Assembly (NCBI GenBank): GCA_020002185.1
Contig: CM034533.1
Location: forward strand, 49,996,418 to 50,060,417
Origin: Paraescarpia echinospica
Lineage: Eukaryota > Annelida > Polychaeta > Sabellida > Siboglinidae
Direction: 5' to 3'
Length of the DNA stretch: 64,000 bases
Positions 38,410-50,795 of this stretch are shown one piece after another. The notes beneath the pieces were generated by a model. The model was not told the origin of the DNA and did no database searches. It saw only the letters and a program-made list of their open reading frames with translations. The number at the start of each line of letters is the position of its first letter. The stretch's first letter is position 1. The position numbers were made by a program, and so were the translations under genes.

Positions 38410-39616
38410 TACAGTCACGCCTCGTTATAACGCGCCCCGTTATAACGCGGATTCGGTCGGTCGTGGACCCCGAATTTCTGCTGCTAGGGGGGAAATGGGC
38501 GCTATGACAAACTATATTAACACGGTAATAACTGTCAATTGTTTTATGTGAAGTTATCCCCGTCTTTGTCCACGGCATGTGTATGTTGAAAGACTAGTTG
38601 GCGGACAATAAATTTTACGTTGACGTACAACTGCAACGAATCAAGTGTGAGGCGTGTCACTACGTTGCCGTTGTTTATTCTGCACTGCCAATTAATGCTA
38701 TCAAAGTTTCTTTGACTATAATTATGGTCAGTTTTAACTTTAGGAACAGTAAATGTGGAGCGAAGTATTGTTTGTTTTGCGCCGACATCAAACGAATCGT
38801 TTCCAATCTGCTAGTCATGCTCATGGCTTCCGCGGATCGCCAGTTCGCCTGGTTTCGGCGCCGGGCGGCTTGTAAAGTGTAATTGAAATTCACAAATACG
38901 CCTTGCTTAAGAATGGGTTAAATACGTTTTAATACAGCTTAGTAGGCAAGATCAGTAAGCTAACATTGCGTAACAAATATTAGCTTTTCGCTGCGATGAA
39001 CGCAAAGCTACTGCCTGTACTGGTGCGCCAAAATATTAATTCGTCAACCGCATATGAATTGGTGAATCGTAATATTGTTCGGCACGGTAAATGTGCTATC
39101 TAAATTGGTATTTTGATATTGATTGAAAGACGAAGTTAAGCCAATTGTGAGCGTACTTATAGATTTAAATTCTTAATCAACTCTAACACAGCATTTCTCA
39201 AATCATGTGCGTATTCGGCTGCTGAGTGCCAGGTCATTATTTTAGATATTACGTCAATGGTACCATATTATCGTTCAGTTGACCGTGGCTTGTTGGTCCG
39301 TTGTTTATTTAAAAACGGTACACAATTCATGTATTTTATTCAGTTTAACAGTGTCCAACAGTGTACGACATTTAAACAGACTACACACTGACACTGGCTG
39401 GCAGTTTAATAAGCTTCATAAACTGCGTATAGACTGCGCGACGTGCACACTTTGGTTGGCTTCGATGGCGTTCTTCATGCAGCAGCGATGTCGGTCGTCG
39501 TCGTAGCGCCCCTGACGGCAGATATGGGAACGCGCCTCGTTTATAACGCGCCTCGTTTATAACGCGGATTCATTTCGTGGACCCCGACTACCGCGTTATA
39601 ACGAGGCGCGACTGTA
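38410..39616. mobile_element. pogo/Tigger-like DNA transposon, non-autonomous, 1.2 kb
   Basis: Left end TA then CAGTCACGCCTCGTTATAAC; right end is the inverted equivalent finishing CGAGGCGCGACTGTA at 39,616. The CGTTATAACGCG motif is repeated inside both ends, and CGTGGACCCCGA occurs at both. A CAG TIR within TA again fits pogo/Tigger. No intact transposase is present. Interior similarity to the 12.76-kb element, despite different TIR sequence, suggests two subfamilies. Confidence 0.75.
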
Positions 39617-39737
39617 CATGAGTACATGATAATTTGTGTAAAATATATTTGACGAATTGATGTTTAGGTAAGGAATAACAGGTTGTTTAATAGTAGTTTG
39701 TCAGTGGCTAACTTACAGAGAAAGTTTAGACATTGCC

Positions 39738-39847
39738 ATATATATATATATATATACATATATGTATATATATATATGTATATACATGTATATACATATA
39801 TATACACATATATACATATATATATACATATATATATATATATACAT
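39738..39847. repeat. (AT/ACAT)n microsatellite
   Basis: About 110 bp of TA dinucleotides with regular CA interruptions. Open frames rich in Tyr and Ile over it are artefacts. Confidence 0.95.
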
Positions 39848-40233
39848 ACAGCGTCTTGGCAATGACACATGAAACAAGTGCCAGATAAGCTGCCTAGTCA
39901 TGTAATAGTGACACTGAGTGAACACTGGAGAAAGTAGAACCAACAACTAAAACATTCTTCACCAGCCAATACAGCATTGTCATGATCACAGTGACTGCAA
40001 AATATTCCTATTATTCATTCAACACACTTCCAATCTGTCTGCACTAACTCTGTCACATAGCGAACAAGTGATCTCAATCCTATCCGCCGTTCTCAATGAA
40101 ACAAGGTCACTGAGTACAAATAGTTTTCTCTGTTGTCTCATTTTGTCTTTGGTGAGATTTACTTTACATTCGCTAGTGTGAAACTTATCCTGCCTGGGCA
40201 GGGAGTGCAGTGGTGAGGTCTAGGGGTCATTGG

Positions 40234-40240
40234 TATAAAT
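40234..40240 (+). promoter_or_regulatory. Possible TATA box
   Basis: TATAAAT in the context GGTATAAATAAG, about 85 bp upstream of a short GC-rich open segment. Only sequence resemblance supports it. Confidence 0.2.
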
Positions 40241-40319
40241 AAGACCATGCAGTCTGACAGACCAGTCGTCAGCACTCCACCCACCAGCCAGCAATAAATC
40301 TTCCTCTATATATATATAT

Positions 40320-40450
40320 ATGTACATCATAAGTCCAGCAGCAGCAGCTCGGGCCGCTGCTCAAACGGCCCACCAGGCTGGCGTTGCCATGGCGACCGCA
40401 CAGATTGAACATAGCCAGATCAATCGACGACTCTCACAAGCTGTTTTTTT
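40320..40450 (+). CDS. Weak candidate coding segment, alanine-rich
   Basis: A locally GC-rich open stretch encodes SPAAAARAAAQTAHQAG and then MATAQIEHSQINRRLSQAVF. It contains an X-box-like GTTGCCATGGCGAC at 40,383-40,396. The end is unclear (a TTTTTTTAAGTACGG donor is possible). It could be an exon, a 5' UTR or chance. Confidence 0.2.
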
Positions 40451-40517
40451 AAGTACGGGTCACATCGGCGCAGTGGTGTGTGTGTGGGTAGAAAGTGGTG
40501 GGGATAATTCAGAGTAA

Positions 40518-43500
40518 ATTGTCTCCAGTTTGTGTTGGGTGGGTGGCATGTGGGTGGCATGTGGGTGGCAAGGTGTTTCCCTCTCCTTGCTCAGCCACCT
40601 GTTATTAGAGGTGGTGTTTACCAATCACTCAGGGACACCCCTGAATCTAGCCTGTCTCCAGGGTGCTTATAATGACCTGCCTCAGACAGTGGTACCTGAA
40701 GCCTTCTGCTCCTAATGTGCAGGTGAAATGAGCTGTGTTTTGTCTTATCCTAGGGGTTGGTGTTTTATTCAGTGTCTTTGTGTCTGAAATAATGTGTCGC
40801 TGTGTTTTTGTCTATTGAACTTGGTGTATTTAACTGCTAGAACTGTGTCCTGTTCCTGTGGTAGACTGGGAGTGTTCAAAGAATGAGGTGACAGATAAAT
40901 AAGTGCAGGGTGTGGTTGACAGCCTGGTTGCCATGACAACCAAGATAGGCCCTGTCAGCACAACTCTGCTCCCATAAATAGCAGCTTGTTTTGAAAGTAA
41001 AGAGGATAACTCGTTTTTATGTGAGACAAGTTTCTGTCGGTGTCAGAGGTCAGCACTGCTTATCGGCTGTCATAGCTCCCATAGAGCAATGGCTGGTGGT
41101 ACTTTTGGCAGATATAGCTAGCTCCCACAGTGACAAAGTGAGACTTGCTATAGTTAGGGTTAGTAACTCGGTAGTACATACTAGGGTTAGAGAACTTTAG
41201 TAACTTAGTGGCACTTGCTAGAGTTAGTCACTCAGTGGTTTTTATACATTTCCAGTAAGTAAAAATAAGGTGAAATGTGGGAAGAAGGCAAAGTTTTTGT
41301 GTCTTGAATGGAACACTAAAATTATTTGTTCTGATTGTTATGTTAAGATGTTAAGTCTGTGGAACCAGAAGCCTCAATGCAGGATTCATTGTAACTGTCA
41401 GTGAATGACAACACTGGACCCTGTGACAGCTGTAAACAATAGAAATACCCACCACCATTGTCCTTATGGTACACTGTTGTTACCCCCCCCTCAGAGAGTG
41501 TCAGTGAGTGAATGAGTCAGTCAGCCATCAGCCTGTCGTCTGTATGCTATATCCATCATGTTATCTTGGTGTTGTGTTTTATCTACAGCCCATGCCAAGG
41601 GATATTAACATAATCTCAACTAAGCTGACAGATGGTGTTGTGTCGTATTTAGATATAATAAGCAGGTTAAGTTGCTATCTCTGTTAGTGTATACCGTCAA
41701 CGTTGACAGTGGCTGTGTGTATGGGTTGACCTGTCATCGGGTCACTGTAGTATTTGGGTTGTGAACACTAGTGAGTGACAGCTGTGGTCTGTAGTGTGGT
41801 CTATAATGTGGCCTGCAGCTGTCTCAGTCTGTAGTGTTTAGGATGGATGTTGGTGACTTTGCCTCTCATTCACAACTGGGTGATTTATTACATTTTTTGA
41901 AGTGGGACAGTTAGCTCGATTACGAGCCAATCAATAATAAAAATTATGTTACGTTTCAACATGACAATGGGTTTTGAAATGTATTAGCAATTTTAGGGCT
42001 TTTTTGTTATACTTATCACTGACATTTAAGCTATAATCCAGTTTACAAAGCAGTTGTCTGGTAACTTTAAAAACGAGTTACCCCCCTATTTCTGTAATTG
42101 AGGCCAAAATCAATTTATTGTACTACAAAATTGTAATACCATTTTTGGATTGATATCCCCATGCCAGATACATGTAATATAATTAATTATGTAAATGTTT
42201 TTTTAATATTGATTGCAGCACTGCAGCCAGCCCAGTGTGTGTCTGTCAGAGGCTGTGCTCCAACCTTTCAGCTGTTTTCTAATTGAGTAATTACATAACA
42301 CAGACTGGGCTACTAATTAGATAACTACCAGGATGGATGGCCTGGTGATGTACAATGCAGACAATACACCTGGCTGACACAGCACTGACCAGATGCTGTA
42401 GCACAACCCCTCTCGCACTTGTACTCAGAAACCTAGATTTTTCCAGTAAGATTTAAATGTGTGAATTATTTGTTTTATACACAACCAATAAACATGACAG
42501 TTGAAAGACAGTGGACAGTTATTTGATAATGCTGTTAGTTGCTCTCAGGCCTGAACTACCCTTCAGGGGGTGGGGGTTTGGAGGATGAGGTCAATGATGA
42601 TGATTCTGACTCCAGAGATGACGTAGCAGTCCTGCAAGTTGCCCTCTTACACCCATGCCCATAATACCCCGCTGTGGTTCTCTGGACATTGGGTCATGAC
42701 CCTGTTTAAGGTGTGGAGTGAAATGATGTCATCGCCGTATTGCACACAGTGAAAATGGAGTTAAATTTGGACCAGACCACAACTATTTAGCGTATTGGTG
42801 ACAGTCATACTTATAGTATTGTTTTTTGGAATGTTTATCTTACAGTTATTGTCATTAAACTTTCGCCAACACTTCAAAGTTCTCATACCCTATTATAACA
42901 ACATTGTCCTCTCACTTCTCTATTGCAGAAATGTTCTATAAATTCCTGTGTGACATGCCGTCCACTTAACAAGGTTGGGGTTGTTTATGGGGTTAAACTC
43001 GGGTATTGGCATGAATCATATGTTCTGTAGACAAAGAGATTTTGTGCTGGCTGAAAAACTTTCTCAAATGTTACATCAAAACAAGTTAGAATTGAAAAAA
43101 AGACATGCATGGTTGGTGACAGAAGGGGCCTTGTAGTGCACCAAAGGTAATATTTTAAAGGAACTGATTATGTAACAGAAATTGTGGCTCAGTCTCACAA
43201 TAAAGAGCTCTCATCCTATGACTCCCATGAAGTATTTCTAATGGGTGAGTGTTGGGGATAAAATGTTATCCAACATTGCTAGACATATACCAGAAGTTGA
43301 TTTTAAAGAGGACCAAATAAAAGCAACTAACACTTACATGCAAATTTATGTGTTTTTCTATCACGTTTATCAATCTTGAATGACATCATCTATCAATAAT
43401 CACATTGAACAGTTTCTAAAGGACATACTGTTATTATGCCCTTGTGTCTGAAAAAAAATGCTGAATTTGACTAGAATCCTGATACATATGGTCAGTTTTC

Positions 43501-43616
43501 ATTTTCTCACACATTTCATAGGACTGGTTTACGTTAGATGTTTCTTGTTTACTAATACTGTGTTGCTCGTGTCAGACTGAATTAAACTCTGGCCCAAAAT
43601 GTGCAGGGGTGGGTTT
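40518..43616. other. No gene seen
   Basis: Non-coding; holds an exact X-box consensus GTTGCCATGACAAC at 40,927-40,940 and a poly(C) run near 41,485. No exon pair or transposon end was found. Confidence 0.45.
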
Positions 43617-43985
43617 CCTGGCATGCACATGCATTGAGACCTATTTCCTGTCATGCATGCATGCACACGCACTGAGGCCTACTTCCTGTCATGCATGCAT
43701 GCACACACTGAGGCCTACTCCATGCACAACTGAGGCCTACTCCATGCACACACTGAGGCCTACTCCATGCACACACTGAGGCCTACTCCATGCACACACT
43801 GAGGCCTACGCCATGCACACACTGAGGCCTACTCCATGCACACACTGAGGCCTACTCCATGCACACACTGAGGCCTACTCCATGCACACACTGAGGCCTA
43901 CTCCATGCACACACTGAGGCCTACTCCATGCACACACTGAGGCTTACTCCATGCACACACCGAGGCCTACTCCATGCACACAGTG
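43617..43985. repeat. 23-bp tandem repeat, about 14 units
   Basis: The unit is CACACTGAGGCCTACTCCATGCA-like (23 bp; first part irregular with longer CATGCATGCATGCAC units). From about 43,711 on the units are nearly identical. Confidence 0.95.
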
Positions 43986-44011
43986 GAGAAAGTTCATTGA
44001 ACAGTTTAGTT

Positions 44012-44618
44012 GATTCTGTTTCAATGTGAGCAGTCATTTGTCACCCAGACATCTGATTCTGTTTAAATGTGAGCTGGCTACACGGCACTGTTCCAGTCAT
44101 TTGTCACCCAGACATCTGATTCTGTTTAAATGTGAGCTGGCTACACAGCACTGTTCCAGTCATTTGTCACCCAGACATCTGATTCTGTTTAAATGTGAGC
44201 TGGCTACACGGCACTGTTCCAGTCATTTGTCACCCAGACATCTGATTCTGTTTAAATGTGAGCTGGCTACACAGCACTGTTCCAGTCATTTGTCACCCAG
44301 ACATCTGATTCTGTTTAAATGTGAGCTGGCTACACGGCACTGTTCCAGTCATTTGTCACCCAGACATCTGATTCTGTTTAAATGTGAGCTGGCTACACGG
44401 CACTGTTCCAGTCATTTGTCACCCAGACATCTGATTCTGTTTCAGTGTGAGCTGGCTACACGGCACTGTTCCAGTCATTTGTCACCCAGACATCTGATTC
44501 TGTTTCACTGTGAACTGGCTACACGGCACTGTTCCAGTCATTTGTCACCCAGACATCTGATTCTGTTTCAATGTGAGCTGGCTACACGGCACTGTTCCAG
44601 TCATTTGTCACCCAGACA
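44012..44618. repeat. 63-bp tandem repeat, about 9 units
   Basis: The unit contains CAGTCATTTGTCACCCAGAC, ATCTGATTCTGTTTAAATGT and GAGCTGGCTACACGGCACTG. Its length (21 codons) and lack of stops make a 199-codon artefactual frame. It is unrelated in sequence to the 63-bp array at 16.5 kb. Confidence 0.95.
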
Positions 44619-44628
44619 AATCTGATTC

Positions 44629-45031
44629 TGTTTCCCTACACGGGTCATTCCATCACTGACAGGTGTTCAGTAGCACATACAAATATAAACTTGAACACCA
44701 CAGAAATGTTATAGTCTACTAACTTGCCATTTTCATTTTAACTATTTTGTCAGAGTACAGAATTCCTCGAAAGGGTGTTCAATCTGGCACTTAATTCATA
44801 TGGCTTCAAGAACCAAGAAGTGAAATACTGATCAGTCCCCGAGTTTTCGTGTGGGAACATGTGAGGTAGAGGCCATCATTCTGGCAGCAGGATCCATTCA
44901 CCTTCAGAGTTATCATCTGTTGAATGGATATCTTCAGCTGCCGCGAAATCACTCATTAATTCACTTTACTAGAAACGTTGACAGTTCTATTTGCGTTTTG
45001 TAGTTTCTGTTTACATTCGGTTCTTGGTTAT
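44629..45031. other. No feature seen
   Basis: Spacer between the 63-bp array and the LINE 3' fragment. Confidence 0.5.
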
Positions 45032-45187
45032 AACAAGATTTAACAAGATTACCACCCAGAGAATTAACTCTAAGTGGCAGGAGGACCTTTTGGCTTATCA
45101 AGAGTCCAACACTTTTTATCTATGTGTATCCCGCCCTTCTGAGGTATGTGTCATTATTTTAAAACATATTCACGCTACTAGCACCCA
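45032..45187 (-). mobile_element. 3' end fragment of the CR1-like LINE, minus orientation
   Basis: Reverse complement matches 62,920-63,097 of the LINE at 57-63 kb: GGTGCTAGTAGCGTGAATAT, CTCAGAAGGG, GAGTCCAAC with SATAAGCC, then TAGAGTTAATTCTCTGGGTG and the ATCTTGTTAA tail unit. It ends abruptly where the 51-bp array begins. Confidence 0.85.
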
Positions 45188-45996
45188 GTTACATTGCAAC
45201 GTAATCAATTACTTTGTTTCCTTCCAGGCCTAGTGTCAGTTACATTGCAATGTAATCAATTACTTTGTTTCCTTCCAGGTCTAGTGTCAGTTACATTGCA
45301 ATGTAATAAATTACTTTGTTTCCTTCCAGGCCTAGTGTCAGTTACATTGCAATGTAATCAATTACTTTGTTTCCTTCCAGGCCTAGTGTCAGTTACATTG
45401 CAATGTATTCAATTACTTTGTTTCCTTCCAGGCCTAGTGTCAGTTACATTGCAATGTAATCAATTACTTTGTTTCCTTCCAGGCCTAGTGTCAGTTACAT
45501 TGCAATGTAATCAATTACTTTGTTTCCTTCCAGGCCTAGTGTCAGTTACATTGCAATGTAATCAATTACTTTGTTTCCTTCCAGGCCTAGTGTCAGTTAC
45601 ATTGCAATGTAATCAATTACTTTGTTTCCTTCCAGGCCTAGTGTCAGTTACATTGCAATGTAATCAATTACTTTGTTTCCTTCCAGGCCTAGTGTCAGTT
45701 ACATTGCAATGTAATCAATTACTTTGTTTCCTTCCAGGCCTAGTGTCAGTTACATTGCAATGTAATCAATTACTTTGTTTCCTTCCAGGCCTAGTGTCAG
45801 TTACATTGCAGTGTAATCAATTACTTTGTTTCCTTCCAGGCCTAGTGTCAGTTACATTGCAATGTAATCAATTACTTTGTTTCCTTCCAGGCCTAGTGTC
45901 AGTTACATTGCAATGTAATCAATTACTTTGTTTCCTTCCAGGCCTAGTGTCAGTTACATTGCAATGTAATCAATTACTTTGTTTCCTTCCAGGCCT
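45188..45996. repeat. 51-bp tandem repeat, 16 units
   Basis: Each unit contains the 16-bp palindrome TTACATTGCAATGTAA, then TCAATTACTTTGTTTCCTTC, CAG and GCCTAGTGTCAG. The TTTGTTTCCTTCCAG part has the form of a splice acceptor. Units are almost identical, so the array is young. Unit length is 17 codons, giving an artefactual long frame. Confidence 0.97.
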
Positions 45997-46272
45997 TTAT
46001 ACAGGATCAAAGTTTTACCAGTCCAACAAATTTCCCAGTGGACATTTGCTCACCAAAAAACCCTCTGCACCCCCCTTGAGGCTCACAAAAAACCCTACAA
46101 CTGTACCCCCGTGTACTGTACATGTTATATATATATATATTAGGTGTAACATGCATAGTCAAACATCATGACTTAAATAATAGTTACATTTATATCAGGA
46201 ACCATATTTATTTTTACATAGTTATACATTACTTACAATTACAGGCCCGCAAATCAAAACTCGCTGTCAGTG

Positions 46273-46891
46273 TCATGCGCTATTCCAATGATACATTTCT
46301 GTTTCGCCAATGACAGTAATAGTATCAACAGTTGGCTGAGGAGGGGTAGGTCTAGCCGGTCTCTGGCTAGGTCTAGCCGGTCTCTGGCTAGGTCTAGCCG
46401 GTCTCTGGCTAGGTCTAGCCGGTCTCTGGCTAGGTCTAGCCGGTCTCTGGCTAGGTCTAGCCGGTCTCTGGCTAGATCTAGCCGGTCTCTGGCTAGGTCT
46501 AGCCGGTCTCTGGCTAGGTCTAGCCGGTCTCTGGCTAGGTATAGCCATAGGTGTAGACATAGGCGGAGCCATAGGCATAGCTGTAGGCGTAGCCGTACGC
46601 GTAGCTGTAGGGCCTGGCTCACTAACAACGGTAACGACTTTAATAAAGTCTTTATCAGCATGATGTACATCGGCTGTTACCGTGGTAGTACTAGTAACAA
46701 TCATTCGTCAGTGCCGGTGATGCCGATCTAAAAACTTTTTGTTTTATGAACCTTCGGTGGCGGCATCGCGGATGCGTCGAAGTGAACGATAATAGGAAGT
46801 GTTTATCGGTAACCATGTGTGTCATTAATGCAGCCTCGTTGTGAATGTAGCCTCGGTTTAAAATCTGATCATCCCCGGGAGTCACTCCCAT
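46273..46891 (-). CDS. Doubtful minus-strand open frames spanning a 21-bp repeat
   Basis: One frame (46,704-46,273) begins MIVTSTTTVTADVHHADKDF, passes through Thr/Pro-rich sequence and nine RPSQRPA heptads, and ends TITVIGETEMYHWNSA. A second frame (46,891-46,691) contains TPGDDQILNRGYIHNEAALM. The composition differs from the AT-rich flanks, but repeats create open frames easily and I recognise no domain. Confidence 0.2.
46349..46537. repeat. 21-bp tandem repeat, 9 units
   Basis: Unit GGTCTAGCCGGTCTCTGGCT plus A, almost perfect (one GATCTAG variant). It is stop-free in several frames on both strands. Confidence 0.97.
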
Positions 46892-47357
46892 GATACCAGT
46901 AGAGTCGAGATGTTAATAATATACAGGTATATAAAAACATTTTCAGATATTTTATTATGTGATATAAACCCCTGACATATGTCTAATTTATCAGGATTCT
47001 TGTCCCTTTAATACACATATAAAAAGTGCGTGTAATTGGTATTTATATTCCGGCACATTATTATTGATGTGTGACACCCCAAAGGAATGAACCAATCATG
47101 TCTATTGTTTATGGACTGGTTGTTGGAGCAATCATGCATTGCATTGACCCCTCTAGCAGCAAATGAAACCATGTGTAGATCCGCCGAAAGGGTTCATTCA
47201 CAAACTACGATCTTCAAAGTGATTCGCTGCCCTATACGCATGCGTAAAAAGAGCGTAGATTAGATTTGATTGACAGGGTTCTGTGTGCAAAATGCTATGT
47301 CATCAAGCCGACAGCTTGCGTCACGCTTGCAGATAGTATGAATTGAAAGTGTTTATA

Positions 47358-47548
47358 TTACAAGTTTTTTTGTTCATAGCTTCTGTTTGAATTTATAATT
47401 TCAGTTCTAGCTTGGTTAAGTGCTTCTTTATAAATGTTGTAGTCTTCATAATTTCCGGTATGACTATATAATTTCCACATCATTTGTTTGTACTTAATTT
47501 TTCTAATGGCTTCTTTTAATAAGTGTTTCTTTCTGTACCGTTTGAACT
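47358..47548 (-). mobile_element. Internal fragment of the CR1-like LINE, minus orientation
   Basis: Reverse complement matches about 61,070-61,250 of the LINE: AGAAACACTTA, GCCATTAGAAAAATTAAGTA, CAAATGATGTGGAA, GAAGCACTTAACCAAGCTA. Here the codon before GCC is GAA, showing that TAA at 61,087-61,089 is a nonsense change in the longer copy. Together with 45,032-45,187 it is collinear with one LINE whose middle has been replaced. Confidence 0.85.
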
Positions 47549-47749
47549 TGCACCTAATTGAAAGAAAACATGACTGTACCTTCTTTGTTATCCCCCTTCA
47601 GCCTACATCATACTGATAATCCTGTCCAGCTTTAGTACACATCCCTTAAGCCTGATAAACCCCCCACGAATCCCCTACAGATAACTCCTGGTACCTCCCC
47701 TTTCATGCCCCCAGTGTAGGCTCCACATTCAGGAGTTTAGTACAGCCCC

Positions 47750-48195
47750 ACATGGGCCCTAGTACAGCCCCTCGTAAGCCCTAGTACAGCCCCTCGTAAG
47801 CCCTAGTATACACCCCCTCATAGGCCCAAGTACAATCCCACATGGGCCCTAGAACAGCTCCTTTAGGCCCTTGTACAGCCCCTTTAGGCCCAAGTACAGC
47901 CCCTCATATGCCCTAGTACAGCCCCTTGTAGGTCCTAGTACAGTCCCTTTAGGCCCTAGTACAGCCCCTCATCTATATAGACCCTAGTACAGCCCATCAT
48001 AGGCCCTAGTACAGTCCGTCATGGGCCCTACTCCAGTTACTTTAGGCCCTAGTATAGCACTTAATGGGCCCTAACTAGTACATCCCCTTTAGGCCCAAGT
48101 ACAGCCCCCTCATAGTCCCTAGTACAGCCTCCTCATAGACCCTAGTACAGCCCCCTCATAGGCCCAATTACAGCCCCTCATAGCCCTAGTACAGC
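47750..48195. repeat. Degenerate tandem repeat of about 23-25 bp
   Basis: Variants of TAGGCCCTAGTACAGCCCCT recur about 18 times with substitutions and small indels. This is an old minisatellite compared with those at 43.7-46.5 kb. The following 1.4 kb (48,196-49,593) shows no gene. Confidence 0.9.
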
Positions 48196-49593
48196 GGAGA
48201 AGGGAATGAGTAATGTGTGGAGAGGAACCTTGAGCCGCTGTCAAGGTGCAGTGATTGGTGTTGCTTTATAACAAATGCGTGCTGTATCTCCCAGCAAGGT
48301 CAGCGCCATCAGTCTTCCTGGAAATAACAGCCCGGCCTGTCACTGCCAGCTGGACCCATCGTCCTACCAGTACTGTAATCGTGCACCCAGGAGGTCTATC
48401 AGAGAGCCCCAGTGGCACTGACTCTTGCTGGACATTTTGGGTCTACTGCCCAAGCTACAAGCTCTGTGTCGGGTTAATTATAAAATCTACAATAAAATAT
48501 GTATCAGCTGTAGACCTTGGCAGAAGCTGGAGGTGTACGTACTCTGAATTTAATTGATTCTTCTTGCAGTCTACACACGTGAAATGTGTTTGTTTAGAGA
48601 TATTCAGTGGTTGTCATGCCAGCCAGTTTATCATTGATGTATGCATAGTAGGTGAATAAGTACACTCTTTATGAAAATCATGAGGAAAATGTCAAAGGCA
48701 GAAATGCAGGAAATCATTAATGTTTGTTTGATTTATTTTAACACTAAAGTTTTATTTACAGAGATGACACATAGCTTGGGAAAATGTGAATGTTGTATTT
48801 TAAAATTATATCCCAAAATTAACGCCTTCCTTTCCACATGACGTGTGTGCGTGTGCACGCATGCACATGCGTATATGTATGAGATTTGAACATATATCTA
48901 GTATTTAAACAGAATATTGTACATATGTGTGAATTTCAAGTCGATTTTTAATATATATATTAATACAATCTTAATAGTTTATTCAGATATTTCCAGAATG
49001 TTCTATATATATACACAACTTTATGGAGTTGAAGCATGGCTTCATGCCTAAGATTTTATTTCCTTTGACTTTCCATCTACATTTCAAAGAAAGAACAGTA
49101 AAATGCTCCACAAGGGAATCAAACATTTGACAGATATATCCGTCCAAGTGAGGTGAGTGTAGACTGCGCCAAGTGGGCGGGTGTGGGTGGGCTAATTGTG
49201 TGTTGAGAGCAGGTGCCGATTCCACTGTTGTTTACTGCGTAGAATTGGTCCAATTACAGGTACCGTGGAATTCATGAAATTGACATGCCTAGTTTTATTT
49301 TAGAAAAACCTTGCCAAGGTCTATACACCTCCACCGTCATAACTCTGGTGACTGGTGTTAAAATGTACTTATAAAGACATTATTTTGGTCTAACAGCCCT
49401 GTGTTAGCTCCAGTGGTGGTCACTGTGTCTTGAGCACTGGTTCATGACTGTCCTTTGTTACTGTTAGCAGAAAGGTGCCACACCGATAATATTTATATTA
49501 ATTTTTTCTGTTTTAAATTTTTACTTCAAGTCATTCTTAAGACATCACATTTATTTGTCGTTTTAATACATGGCCTGTGTATATATCATATTT

Positions 49594-50525
49594 AGTCCTT
49601 TGGGCCGAAGGTCCAACGGACTTATATGATCACTCTGCGTCTGCCGTGTGCCGTCCACTGTCCCAAGGCCCCCGAAACTGGTAACATTTTCACATTTTGC
49701 AAATTTTTTCAAAAACTTCAGTAAATTTGTCTCTGATTTTTTATAGACATTTCATGTGGTAGTGCCACTATACACAATAAATCTGTATTTGAATCATTTT
49801 AAGGGCACCTCAGGGCCCCCCAAAGCCCCCCAAAATGTTTTCTTGCTATTTCCCTACTCCTGTAAGCCTCCAGCAGCCACTGATCTCTATTTATAATTGG
49901 ATAGTGGACTTTGCCCTGATCACTGGGGTGGCTTGAGTGAAGCAGGCAGCTGTAAACCTGTGTATTGGACTAGCCATGGCCACTGCCTGTCATTGTCCCA
50001 GTGTCAAACAGAATGCCTCCATGTCAGCTATAACTATAATGTGTAATGGGAATCCCTACTGCACTGGCAGCACCTGAGAAACTTTAAAACAGCAATAGAC
50101 AATGATCAATGCAATATAACGATATGTGTATGTACTTTGTGAACAAATAAAGTTTTATCATAGTTCATCTCTTTCCTCTTTCCATTCTGCGGGAGGGTGG
50201 TAGGGGCAAAATGAAGACAGAACATGTGTGCACATTTTGTGCTACATGCGAGATTGCATCTCACCAACTCTCCTGCAAGGTTTCTACAAGCACTGGAAAT
50301 CGGCCTAAATAGCAGAATATATACAATCTTCATGAAATGGTCTACTTGAATATTTTATTTCCAGGTGTATCTTCACTGGCATGCATATAGTCTCCACTAA
50401 ACATGTCAATATTTTATTTCCATCATAACCCTTAATGATCTGTAACTATGATTCACCAAAAACCATTTCATTAATAATTACAAACTCACAATATAAGCCA
50501 AAGGACTTCATGGCCTCTTGGCCCA
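49594..50525. mobile_element. Hairpin-ended non-autonomous element, copy 1
   Basis: Begins with an imperfect hairpin (AGTCCTTTGG, loop, TCCAACGGACT) and ends with another (TGGCC, TCTT, GGCCCA). The interior matches copy 2 at 51,997-54,739 along its length, including AACAAATAAAGTTTTATCAT, GCTACATGCGAGATTGC and TAACTATGATTCACCAAAAA. No open frame is conserved. Hairpins at both ends without clear long TIRs suggest a Helitron-like or atypical MITE; class not assigned. Confidence 0.7.
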
Positions 50526-50795
50526 TTTTTTACTGAATATATGAATTCAGTTGATCGTGTGCCTGTCTGTCATGAAGCTAATGATGCTGGTGGATGACAT
50601 GACACTACTTTACACGTAAGTTAGCCTTTTATAACTCCTACATTGTGCAACTGCTCAACAATTTTCTAGATTTTATGTTCATGTTTTTTTTTAACTGGGC
50701 ATCAGTGCCCCTGATTGTGCCGGGAGTATGGTGACCGGGGACCATTCATTGTGTGAGGGAGCATTCATTGCATCACCCTGTCTCGTGTGTTGTAG

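Noticed and set aside
44026..46171. 199-codon and 325-codon frames
   Set aside because: They follow 63-bp and 51-bp tandem units; no start context, no flanking exon, no protein character.
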